Assembly (NCBI RefSeq): GCF_000350225.1
Contig: NW_005178881.1
Location: forward strand, 6,739 to 70,738
DNA length: 64,000 nucleotides
Direction of reading: 5' to 3'
Origin: Chondrus crispus
Lineage: Eukaryota > Rhodophyta > Florideophyceae > Gigartinales > Gigartinaceae
Shown: piece by piece, positions 44,568 to 53,825 of the stretch
Layout of the letters: each line of letters opens with the position of its first letter
Numbering within the stretch: the first letter of the stretch is position 1
Translations under genes and position numbers: made by a program
The notes under the pieces: generated by a model
Database searches by the model: none
Told to the model about the DNA's origin: nothing
What the model saw: the letters and a program-made list of their open reading frames with translations, nothing else

Positions 44568-46113
44568 TCACGGAGACCGGGTTTCTTCGTCAGAGCCGAT
44601 CATGATGCGAAATTTGGTATCCATCTTTTGTCTACGCCTGCGACAGTAGCGTTGTTGGCGAAGTTGGCGCTTCTCTAGAAGCTCACCCCCTATACTGTAG
44701 TTGCGATTTTTGAAGCGCTGATAGAAATCGAGATCTTCAGAACGCAGAGCATTCACGCGAACGTGGGCGTTTGTCAACGCCAAACACAATTTAGAAATGG
44801 GATCATAATTTCCCTCGCTCCACACATACTTACTGCCGACGACTCTGCAGAGGGAACAAAAGCGCCCAAAAAACGTTTTCGGCAATAATTCTGTCAGAAG
44901 AGAGCTTCCGACTGAAAAATTCTTCTGAAAAAGACAGTATTACACGAGCAGGGCGTTTGTTGGGCGTAATTGCTCGAAGGAACTCCAATGCTCCTTGGTA
45001 CCCTTTGTCAGCGAGAAAAGACCCGTGATCTGGAAACTATTCACCATGAAATCCACCGTCAACGATTGGCATTTCGCCCTCACACTTTCGCAAAGCAGTA
45101 TCGTGAAAGCTTTATTGCGATGCATTATGTCGATGTCTGAATAGGATCCCGGATAATGATTGGTGCAGTCAATTGCAAACCTATTCGGCAAAACTGACAC
45201 CTCTGCCTTATACCCGTAGAGCCTGTGTTTCCCCGAATAGTACTTTTTCGATTCTTCATGACTTCCGCTTGGGCGATTGGTTGCTGAAACGTAACATAGG
45301 TAGCGTACAATGCGTATTTAAAGTTCTTGAAAATTTTATCTTTCTCTTCAAGTACAGTCATACTGTGGTGCTCTGCAGTCTGGAAGACAAACTGGCGATA
45401 GAACTCCTCACTGATGACGCGGATGAAATTCATAATAAGACGCTCAAGAGTGGTCCCCTTGATCTTGAATGTACCACAGAGAAGATCCCAGTTACCGACG
45501 TGTTTGAGAACGGTTAACACCATAAACAACACATCCTTTCCTGAAAACGGAGATTTACGTCCACGACTAACATTGTAGTTGGACGTAATAAAATGAGCAA
45601 AGTTTTCCACATGCTTTGAAACTGCTTAACGTCAAAGTTAATCATTTGCAGGATGGATGCAGAACCACCACTGTTGTAAGAAGTATCGAGGATTGGCGAA
45701 GGCGAATCAGTTTTCTCATCAGAGCTGTAATTCTGGGGCTCCGGTTTGTAACGAGAAAACTTCTCGTCGCGGCCAAGGGCCTTGTCGGCAAGGAGCTGAG
45801 TTTCAGCTGCTACCTCAGTTGCTGATATATCCGGAATTACGGGTATTGGTGAGGTAAGTCTGAAGGAACGGAGAGTGCATGGGTGGGTGAGGTGAGGCGG
45901 GGAGGTGCGGCAAGGTAGGGGAGGTGATATGCCGGGTGTGCGTGCGAGGGAGTTGTTGAGGTGTGACAGATATGTTGAAGGTATCAGAGGGAGGGAGGGT
46001 GGGTGAGGCGGGGAAGTGCGGCAAGGTAGGCGGTATGTGCCGGGCGTGCGTGCAAGCGAGTTGCTGAGGTGTAGTAGATATGTGGAAGGGATCGAGGTAT
46101 TGCGCAAATTCAA
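44568..46113 (-). pseudogene. PIF/Harbinger (DDE_Tnp_4) transposase, catalytic Asp lost
   Basis: In order on the minus strand: a low-complexity Pro/Ser/Thr segment made of a duplicated unit (45.87-46.1 kb); NFDVKQFQSMW; GRKSPFSGKDVLFMVLTVLKHVGNWDLL; then LYATYVTFQQ (about 45.29 kb), where the family has YATDVTFQQ. The first catalytic Asp is therefore Tyr (TAT). Next are NHYPGSYSDIDIMHRN (second Asp region), LRPTNALL, and FFGRFCSLCRVVGSKYVWSEGNYDPISKLCLALTN, the typical C-terminal end of this family. At least three frame changes separate these parts. Confidence 0.72.
45873..46090 (-). repeat. Tandem duplication (two units of about 110 bp)
   Basis: Unit 1 (about 45873-45985) and unit 2 (about 45993-46090) share GGTGGGTGAGG, GTGCGGCAAGGTAGG, GTGCGTGC and GAGTTG. 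On the minus strand both encode versions of IPSTYLxHLxNSLARTPG. Confidence 0.7.
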
Positions 46114-46759
46114 TGTGTCATTGAAAAGTCCGCCAAAATCAGCGCTGTAGTCTTCTGATTTCGCAAAACCTTTGCTGCCGTGTTATGGACTGTGATGTAC
46201 GAAATCTGGTTGGAAATAATCTTTTGAGTAGCTGCACAGATATTTTATTGTCATCTCGATATGCCTTGGTCAGTTCTATTTTTGGCCCTGTTGTTTCGCA
46301 ATTATCACAATATTTGTTCAGCAATCGACAATATGCATGGGAGCTCTATTAAAGCGCTTTGTTTGAACACACACCTCTGCTGCTTTCTTCTGGACAGAAT
46401 TGCGGGATCATCTTCCGGAAATGGCTGCTGAGGAGTGTCATTATTCTTGGTCCAATCCTTCCCTACATTTTTATCCTCTTCATCACCGCATGGAGTGAAG
46501 TCCACATACTCTACTACCTATTTTTACATGCTGAAAGTAGTCATTATCCGAGTCATCAGCAGGGTCACCATAATCTGAGCACACTTAATCGAGGTCAGCT
46601 CCTTCTGCTCCGTCTTTTCGTCATTCTCCTCAGTCTCAATAGCATCACTACTCCCACTCCCTCCTTCCGCACGCTGTATATCAGAAGGTTTTGTTGTGGT
46701 CATCATCTGTTCCGGTTTGTTGCTCATCGTGGGAATTGCCTAAGATAAACAGAGATTCT

Positions 46760-47300
46760 AGAGTATGCGGCGCGTTGCAACTGGATGGCTCATTTTACTC
46801 GTTGAATGATTTTTGAAATCTGGTTTCTACACCCTTTTCTTCTTGGCACCCTGCTGTGGCCCGTTCCTCTTTTTCTTTCTGCACCTTCATTTCGTGATCA
46901 CTGATGTATGGATCCTTTGCTGTAGCGTAACGAGTAAGGATGACCGTGGTATTTGAGACTCGTCTGATCGACCATAATAGGATTGACTCCGCATGATATT
47001 TTCGTCTGCTTCTTCTACATTGCCTTGTTCTATAGCACGAGAAATAATACTCATGCAAATCTGGGATCCACGCTTTCGCTTCTCATCAACGCGGTCTGGG
47101 TTGTACAACAAGCGCCACCCTGCGACAACTCCTTTTTATGGCTTTGACCGATGGCCCGACGCAGAAGATACTCACCAACGGGGCTATGTCAATCTAAACT
47201 GTAGGCAGGTGACAAAGGGCTAGAGCAGTTGCTTGTGGAATGAAAGACATTTTGGCGTACAGATCGTTAGGAAAGAATAGAGGGCGAATTTGAGTAGGAA
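46760..47300. other. Unassigned, possibly the 5' part of the PIF/Harbinger element
   Basis: Minus-strand short frames (46795-47111) contain charged sequence such as NPDRVDEKRKRG and QKEKEERATAG but no domain I recognise. Confidence 0.35.
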
Positions 47301-47551
47301 GGGGCGATAAAGGCACTTTGGGATTTATTGCAAGGTCGATTTGAGCTTTTTTCGAAAAGGTTAAGGGCAACTATAACCTCATTGGAATTTTACAGTCAGG
47401 CGACGATGAAAAAGTGACATCAATTCGGCCCTCTCTTTTTGAATTTATTGAAAACTGCCCAACTAGATCGTGATATTTGTCGCATAGCCCCCAATACTTT
47501 AGAAACCCCGAAAACTACCCGTATATGTTAATAAAAGCACTTTATCGCCCC
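47301..47551. mobile_element. 251-bp MITE, Harbinger-like ends
   Basis: Left end GGGGCGATAAAGGCACTTT (47301-47319) and right end AAAGCACTTTATCGCCCC (47534-47551) are inverted copies with small differences. Flanks GAA and TAA could be a decayed 3-bp TWA target, as Harbinger elements use. It has no coding capacity. Confidence 0.6.
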
Positions 47552-48120
47552 TAACACCGAAATGAACCATACGTTTTTCCCATTGTCCCTCCCGTGCACT
47601 ACCCAGATTTTCTATAGACATCACTTTTTGACCAATCACGTGAATCGGCATCCTCTAAAACTTAGGTCTATAGGAAATAGGGAGTTTACGCACGCGACAT
47701 GAGAAATGCCGTGTGGAGAAAATCATGTAAAAGTGGCAACCTGTATTACGCAGTGCAAAATTCTGGACGCAACGCGTGACAAACAATGCAGTTAGTGAAG
47801 CGACGCGCGCATCTAGGGAGTCCACGAATCGCGGGGAGAGACAGCGCAAAATATCAGCGCCTACTTTTCATCTCTGCCTCAACCACTTCCATTCACCACT
47901 CTTACCCTCCTAAATCTATCCCCTCCCACTGTAGCACCGTCATGGGAGGACCATATTTCCGCCCGCCTTGTTTCCACAGCAACTTCACCACCGGCGTCGC
48001 ATACGCCTTTTCCTGGTATCCCTTTCCCTCCGCCCCTCTCTCATCTCCCCTCCCTCCCTCCTAGCGAACAAGCCCACCTCTCCGATGGCGCCCGCCTGAG
48101 GCATACCACCAACAAGCTAG
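47552..48120. other. Unassigned sequence before the second PIF/Harbinger element
   Basis: About 570 bp. A pyrimidine-rich stretch lies at 47.98-48.06 kb. No gene recognised; it may include the 5' end of the next element. Confidence 0.35.
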
Positions 48121-48152
48121 GCCGTCGCTCGTGCTTTTCGAACGAGGTCTAC

Positions 48153-48821
48153 TTGTTGCTTATTAGAGAGATCGCAGATGCTAAGGCGCACATCGCCCTC
48201 AACGGCAAATTAGGGATCCCTTCGAAATCGCCTCGTCGAAGGCGAATGCGACGAAACGACTCCGCTATGTGGGGACATGGAAGGCCGTTTAGGATCGATA
48301 CAAAGGCCTNNNNNNNNNNNNNNNNNNNNNNNNNNNNNNNNNNNNNNNNNNNNNNNNNNNNNNNNNNNNNNNNNNNNNNNNNNNNNNNNNNNNNNNNNNN
48401 NNNNNNNNNNNNNNNNNNNNNNNNNNNNNNNNNNNNNNNNNNNNNNNNNNNNNNNNNNNNNNNNNGAGTGGTGTTGGGGGAAGTAGGAGAGGCCGAAGAG
48501 TTATTGAGTGTCATGAGGGAGGCTCGCGTGGACTATGAGGGGCAACGCAACGCCAAACAGAAGAGTACTACGGACGATGAAGACCGGAAGGAGCGGCTCG
48601 GAGCCATCATTAGGCAGCGTGCCACTGAGCCAGCCCGACGGCGCACAGGGGAAGTAGTAGTATTGGTGCAACGGTCAGGGGTGAGGATGGCAATACCGAA
48701 TGCGAGGGGGAGGATAGCAGCATGGCCGGGACGGAGCGAGGCATTGCGAAAACGCGCAAGAGAGCATGGGCAAAGTTCAGCTCAATCGAGGATGAAACGG
48801 CGTCGTTCGTCGCCGCCTTAG
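48153..48821 (+). pseudogene. Accessory ORF of the PIF/Harbinger element, spanning an assembly gap
   Basis: The start MLLIREIADAKAHIALNG is followed by a basic stretch, then 156 unknown bases. Past the gap the sequence is basic and charged. In another frame (about 48.75-48.98 kb) it reads KMRLHLDRDRF and then a charged ERERE region, like the coiled C-termini of Harbinger Myb-like ORFs. The frame through the gap is not verified. Function is inferred from position only. Confidence 0.4.
48310..48465. other. Assembly gap (156 N)
   Basis: All bases are unknown. Any reading frame through it is an artefact unless confirmed. Confidence 0.99.
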
Positions 48822-49565
48822 AGAATGGAGACTAGAGGCGGAGTGAGATCGACAAGATGAGGCTTCACTTAGACCGGGACCGGTTCGAAGCGTAAGAAGC
48901 CAATCGCGAGCGTGAGAGAGAGGAGTTGAAGAAGGACATAGAGGCGGCGACGGGAATGGATATTGAATAGTTTCGAGTCTTGATCGACATGCTAAATAAT
49001 TCTAGAGGCCCGGGAAGTAGAACCGAAGCCCGGCACGGTAGACCTCTGTAGTACTTGATGGCCATCAGCCCTCAAGTGAACCGGGTTTCGTGGATCCGCA
49101 AAAAGTCCTCCGATTCGCTCCAGCTCGCATTTTTCTACGTTCTTCGCGCGCCTCTGCTCGCCACGAACATTTTGTCCCTGGCTGGTGCCGCTGCCCCACA
49201 ACCAGGAGGGGAGGTTCAAGCTCGGGGCGCGGGCCGTACAAGCGCGGCAGCGCAAAGATGACGATGGCGCTCAAGTCTGACCTAGTCGCGCTGCAGTCGA
49301 ACGCACGCAGAGTTCTCGCCACGTCCATACACCTAGCTCACGTCTAAATTTGTTTTATCCTCGAGATGGCATGTATTCCTGCAGAGAAGGGGGCGAACAC
49401 ATAAAGTACTTTCGTACTTGGTTTCCATATATGAAAGAACAGAAGTTATTTAAAAGCATGCATGTAATATGAACCTACCGACAGGATCATGGAGAACGCG
49501 AAGTTTGCGGTCATATTCCATTATACTCCAGTGCATCTTTAGCTCCTTGAAAAGCCATTCAACAA

Positions 49566-50526
49566 CTATCCTTCCTGTAGCCATCGCCAGGTTGAACGCG
49601 CTCTCATCATCAGCAATCTTGGCATCTTGTTAAGGTACCTGTAGGTATAAACGAATGCGTATCCGCTATCTCCATGCAGGAAATACTGCTTCCTGTTGAT
49701 TAATAGGTAGGTGGCGAACTGGGAATCCAGTTCGAAGCGCGTATACAGCGTCCAATCAAGCCTCGGGGCATCCACTTGTCTGTATCCGTTAAACAGATTT
49801 CCATCTAGACAAATTAAAGCTTGATACTTGAGAGCATGGAATCGTTTGTGCCCGTTATAAACTACCTTTCGCAGTGCGTTATTACTTGGACTGGCGCTAT
49901 ATAGATCAGTTCCATCAATGAAACATATAGAGTTATTGAGAGCCTGGGTCTTATCGGAGACTAATTTGCGTACTGCTCGGCACGGGCAGAAATAAATGGT
50001 GCATGCAGAGTATTCGCGATGAGATACACATAATTTCAGTGAAGTCATGAATGGCCTCCCAGAACAGCTCAAAGAACAGAGATCTATGCTTTCGAAGGAA
50101 TGATTCGCCGTCTGTCCATCCGTATGGCGTGGTTAGTCGGCTAAGGACAACAGAAGTAGTAAGTAGCCGTATAGCATTGTATCTATTCCGCTTGGTGATG
50201 AGGGGTCCGTCTTTGTCGCAGCAAATGGGAAGATTTTCAGAAGGTCTGTCATGAGAAAACCGAAGTGCGAAAAGACACGTGTGGTCACTGTGGTTGGTTA
50301 GTACATTCTCGAAGGTGGTCGTCGCAATGATATTGATGCGTCCCAGAAAGCCAGAGAATTTCTTATAGTGGCTGCCGTAGTTGGCGAACGCTCTTCTAAG
50401 ATGTGCGTGCTCTACGAAGAGCCCTTTACTTTGCTGGCGGATGAGGGCGTAGGGTGTGAAGCGCCACGTTCGCGCCCCAATTCTGGTGACGGCCTTAGTG
50501 TTGGTAGTGAGTGTTGCCTTGCTCAT
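49566..50526 (-). pseudogene. PIF/Harbinger (DDE_Tnp_4) transposase, frameshifted
   Basis: The upstream frame (49951-50526) has RYNAIRLLTTSVVLSRLTTP and WTDGESFLRKHRS. The downstream frame (49566-50072) holds CFIDGTDLYSASPS with the first Asp, YNGHKRFHALKYQALICLDG, DAPRLDW (second Asp region) and LHGDSGYA. These are hallmark wordings of the plant-like DDE_Tnp_4 family. The two frames overlap, so at least one frameshift separates them. A second decayed stretch continues to about 49.47 kb. Confidence 0.72.
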
Positions 50527-50770
50527 GCTGCAGGACGAGAAGTGAGGGACGAGGTCGGGGAAGGGTGACGGGTACTTCTCATTTTCATAGTACTGCGTAA
50601 ACTCATTCCTGCAATTGGCTTTTCAGAATTCTGCAATAGCGGGCTCTCCTGATCTACCCAGAGTAATTCCTGAAGTTTCCCAGAATTCTAGCTATGTGTA
50701 ATATCTATGATGAATATCTGTGCAGATCGCTTTAGTGATATCCCCAGTGTAGTCTCTACTCTACTGTGTG

Positions 50771-50800
50771 CCTCTTTTGAGGCGCATGCCTCAAACGAGG
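50771..50800. repeat. Tandem pair of CCTC-N4-GAGG palindromes
   Basis: CCTCTTTTGAGG (50771-50782) and CCTCAAACGAGG (50789-50800) have the same half-sites and spacing as CCTCATATGAGG of the second piggyBac-like element. They precede the N-terminal domain by about 180 bp. Confidence 0.7.
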
Positions 50801-51489
50801 CGCAACTTCAGGACCCCTGCAGACCCAAAACCGCTGGGTTAACCTAACATCATTTTCAGATCCCACGGGCCTCAAATCTGTGTGATACAGATATGCGTCG
50901 TTAACTTCACGGCTTACAGTCATGTAACGGTGACCGCGACCGCCACTATCGTCTCGTGCGTGCTTCTGAGAATCTTTATGGCGCCCCCAGTCCACCGTGG
51001 TAAGGCGGCCGGCGCGCGAGCGCACGCGAAAGCGCGCCATGTCACGATCAACGACGAGTGTGCGCAACAATATGGCTCCAATAAGAAGAGGAAACTAGTG
51101 AGCGGAGTGCTAGAATTGACTCAGAGCGATAGCTTGGATCCGCGCACCAGGTGTAATGTCACGGCGGGCCACGAGTTTAGTGGTGCAGATATCAAGCGGA
51201 AGTAGCCCAGCATACGATCAGTCAAGAGCACAGAACCCCGAGATCCTCCTGTGACCAACACCGCCAACGCTGGCCCTCGCTTGCTGCTCCCGCAGGAGAA
51301 ATTGTCAAAGAAGAAGAGGACCACCATCGTATTGGAAAGCCTGCTTACAGCATACCTCCTGCCTCATCTTCGGATCAAACGGCCGGCGCAGCGGCCCCAG
51401 CGTTTGAGGAGATACTTCGACATCCATAGCAACTTCGCCAGTCGTTGCGGACGGCACAACGTGGTTCGCCAGAGTGCCGCCGTGAGGCC

Positions 51490-52190
51490 AGGTGTGAACG
51501 TGACGTCACGAAGATCTAACGCAGGTTCGGACGTGTAGCGTGAACGGGGAACCACCCGGTGATGATAGTCAATGGGTCCAGGCGCGGTGTGTGCAGTTGA
51601 GTTCGGGTAGAAGCGTCGGCCATAAAACGGGGAGAGAGAACAAAACGTACAAGCCACGAAGCGGCAAAAGAGCTAATGTAGGCGCCGTAGGGGCGCGTGG
51701 CAGCGTAGTAGGTCCCGAGCGAGGGAGGTAGTTGGTAGCAGCGCGCGGTGAGAGCAGTTGGGTCTCCGGGTGGTAGATAGCTCTGTTAGTGTGGACGTAC
51801 CCGTACCGAGTCGAGGCTACTCCCTAGAATCCAGAAACCAAGGTTCAAGACGTCCGGATTTGTGCCTCTTTTCTTTCGGTATCGATTCCACTAATTAGTC
51901 CCCGTCGCCGTAATGACAAAAGCTAAATTATAGCAATAACTTGGATAGAACGGGGGTGGCCCCGATGAAACCAGGTAGGGCCCTACTGGCCCCACCTGGA
52001 AATAGTGACACGTGGCCACGTATAACGCTCGTCGGTTGGACGGGATGTGACACGTGTGACCCTCGTGCAAAAACCGGAGGCCCGCGCGATTTGGCGGGGT
52101 AGGAACAGCAGTCCCCAGAATTGTGTGCTGTGCACTTCAGTCGGCGACGATAAGAGAGATACCGGTCACTCTGTTCACTACTAGCCCTGG
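51490..52190 (-). mobile_element. Copia leader fragment, fossil
   Basis: Resembles 16.8-17.8 kb. Shared features are CACCCGGTG, CCGAGTCGAGGCTAC, CTAGAATCCAGAAACCAAGG, a CACGTGGCCACG/CACGTG region and GTGCACTTCAG-like sequence. It carries no recognisable domain. It sits inside the third piggyBac-like remnant. Confidence 0.6.
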
Positions 52191-52412
52191 AGAATTATTT
52201 TGGCTTTAGTGAGTCGTTCTGGCCCGGGAGCGATGTATGCGGGTACACACCGATGGACTTCTTTCTCACGCTCTTCCCACGAAGCAACTCCGTGCTATGG
52301 TGACTCTAACGAACGAGAGACTACTGAAGAGTAATATGTTGTCAATTGCGGAAGGTGAACTGCTGAGATTCTTTGTCATCATGATACTCTGCACTCGGAA
52401 CGAATTTGGAAA

Positions 52413-53825
52413 CAGAGATCATCAGCGCTTTGAGATCTTCGAACGCTTGAAGTTGAGCCGCGGTCGGGTTAGCGTAGTCCGGATCCGCGTCTTTTCGCGT
52501 CGTATCGGTGAGGGGACGCGCAATTTTCGCGAATCACTTGACAAAGCGGCGGTAGACATTACACGCCCCAAGGAATGACCAGACCTGTGTCAACGTCCTC
52601 GGGAATTTAAATGTCTTGAACGCGCCAGCCGCCGCTTCTGCCACGCTCAACTTCCCTGGGGATATCACGTGTCCCAGGTAGTGTACACGTGGCTGAAAGA
52701 AGCTACATTTCTTCAACTTGAGAGAAATGCCGGCACTTCCCAATAGCCTCAAGGCCGCGTCCAATATCTATAGCGTGTTGCGCATGTGTGTCAGGAGACC
52801 ATGACGTCGTCGAGATGCACTAGGGAAAGCTGCCATCGTACGCGAGAGAGAATCATGTCAAGCGCGTGTTAAAATGTATCTGGAGCTCGGCGTAGCCCGA
52901 AGGGCATTCGTATATGTCGGAAGGTCCCTATATGCGTTGTAAAGGTAGTCTTGTCGCGGTCCTCCGGCGCGACCGGAATCTGCCAATATCCCGAGTTACA
53001 GTCCAGCGTAGTGAACACAGCCGCGTCCCCCAATGAATCAATCCAGTCGTCCATATGCGGAAGTGGATACGAATGCACCAGCGTCTTCGCGTTCAACCGA
53101 CGGTAGACAACACAGAAACGTAGACTACCGTCCCTTGTCCGGACAAGGACGACCGGGGACGCTCACTCGGTACTCGCGGGTTCTATTACCCCCGCGTTCA
53201 ACATCTTCACTTCTTTTGCGATCATTTTGCGCATCGCGGGCCCTTTGCGGTAGGGCAAAGCGCGTATCAGTTTCGTGCCAGGCTCAAGTGGGATGCATTG
53301 TTCCGTCGCTCGGATCATTCGGAGCGCACCGCTCCACAAACTTGAGTGTTCGCGTAGCATCTCAAGCACCTGTACGCGTAATATTCGGCCTTGACGTGCG
53401 ACAAATCAATTTCCTTTTCCCAATCTTCCGCGTTCGACTTGGGATCCTTATCTTGTACGCATCTGGTGTCCTCTGCGTAATTTGGGCACCATGCATGGCC
53501 CTCATATGCGTTTTTGTTGGCGTTCGTCTCGTCGGTGGAGTTAGGCCGTCCCGCTCCTACTTCTCGTTCTTGACCGTCTAAGTTGTTAAGATTTAGCGCC
53601 TGCGCGGTCACCTCTGCCACCTCACGCTCTGGCGTCAGGATGGCGAGGAGGTTTCGTTTCGCGTACCAAACGACTGTATGTTTCGGCAGCCGCCGTACCT
53701 GACGCGAAAAATTAGCGACAATAACTTCGAAGACCTGGTTCAGTGGCCCTTCTGCGACACCATTTGTCAGCTCTACCCCATGGCAGCGCTGAAGCGACGG
53801 TTTGGGCTCCAAAAATACCACGCTG
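52413..53825 (-). mobile_element. Gypsy fragment (protease end to RT), fossil
   Basis: In minus orientation it runs from a protease-end region (FLEPKPSLQRCHGVELTNGVAE) through the linker (WEKEIDLSHV) into reverse transcriptase (AVFTTLDCNSGYWQIPVAP). It closely parallels the next Gypsy copy (55.7-54.2 kb) but is more diverged and broken in several places. It ends abruptly against the piggyBac-like remnant at 52413. Confidence 0.75.

Larger units (their letters stand above)
44390..46760 (-). mobile_element. PIF/Harbinger-like DNA transposon, ends not found
   Basis: Holds a DDE_Tnp_4-type transposase on the minus strand (44568 to about 46113) and an acidic N-terminal frame (46524-46727). I could not identify convincing terminal inverted repeats, so the limits are approximate. 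The catalytic site is damaged and several frame changes exist, so it is a dead copy. Confidence 0.6.
48122..50540. mobile_element. Second PIF/Harbinger-like element with two convergent ORFs
   Basis: A plus-strand frame with a coiled, charged tail (48153 to about 48980) faces a minus-strand DDE_Tnp_4 transposase (49566-50526). PIF/Harbinger elements typically carry a transposase and a separate Myb-like ORF, often in opposite directions. An assembly gap (48310-48465) cuts the first ORF. Terminal repeats were not found. Confidence 0.5.
50761..52412 (+). mobile_element. Third piggyBac-like element, partial and interrupted
   Basis: Begins near a tandem pair of CCTC-N4-GAGG palindromes (50771-50782, 50789-50800). 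The N-terminal domain lies at about 50979-51300 (CAQQYGSNKKRKLVSGVLE, then RSVKS), similar to that of the second element. About 0.7 kb of Copia leader interrupts it (about 51.49-52.19 kb). Then GYTPMDFFLTLFP and EGELLRFFVIMILCTRNEFGN (52.24-52.41 kb) match the MHPMDYF and EILNFFGVLILMTRIEFS region of the second element. It stops at the Gypsy junction near 52413; the catalytic part is gone. Confidence 0.65.

Noticed and set aside
48153-48821. Continuous 222-codon protein through the N run
   Set aside because: 156 bases are unknown, so continuity of the frame is not established.
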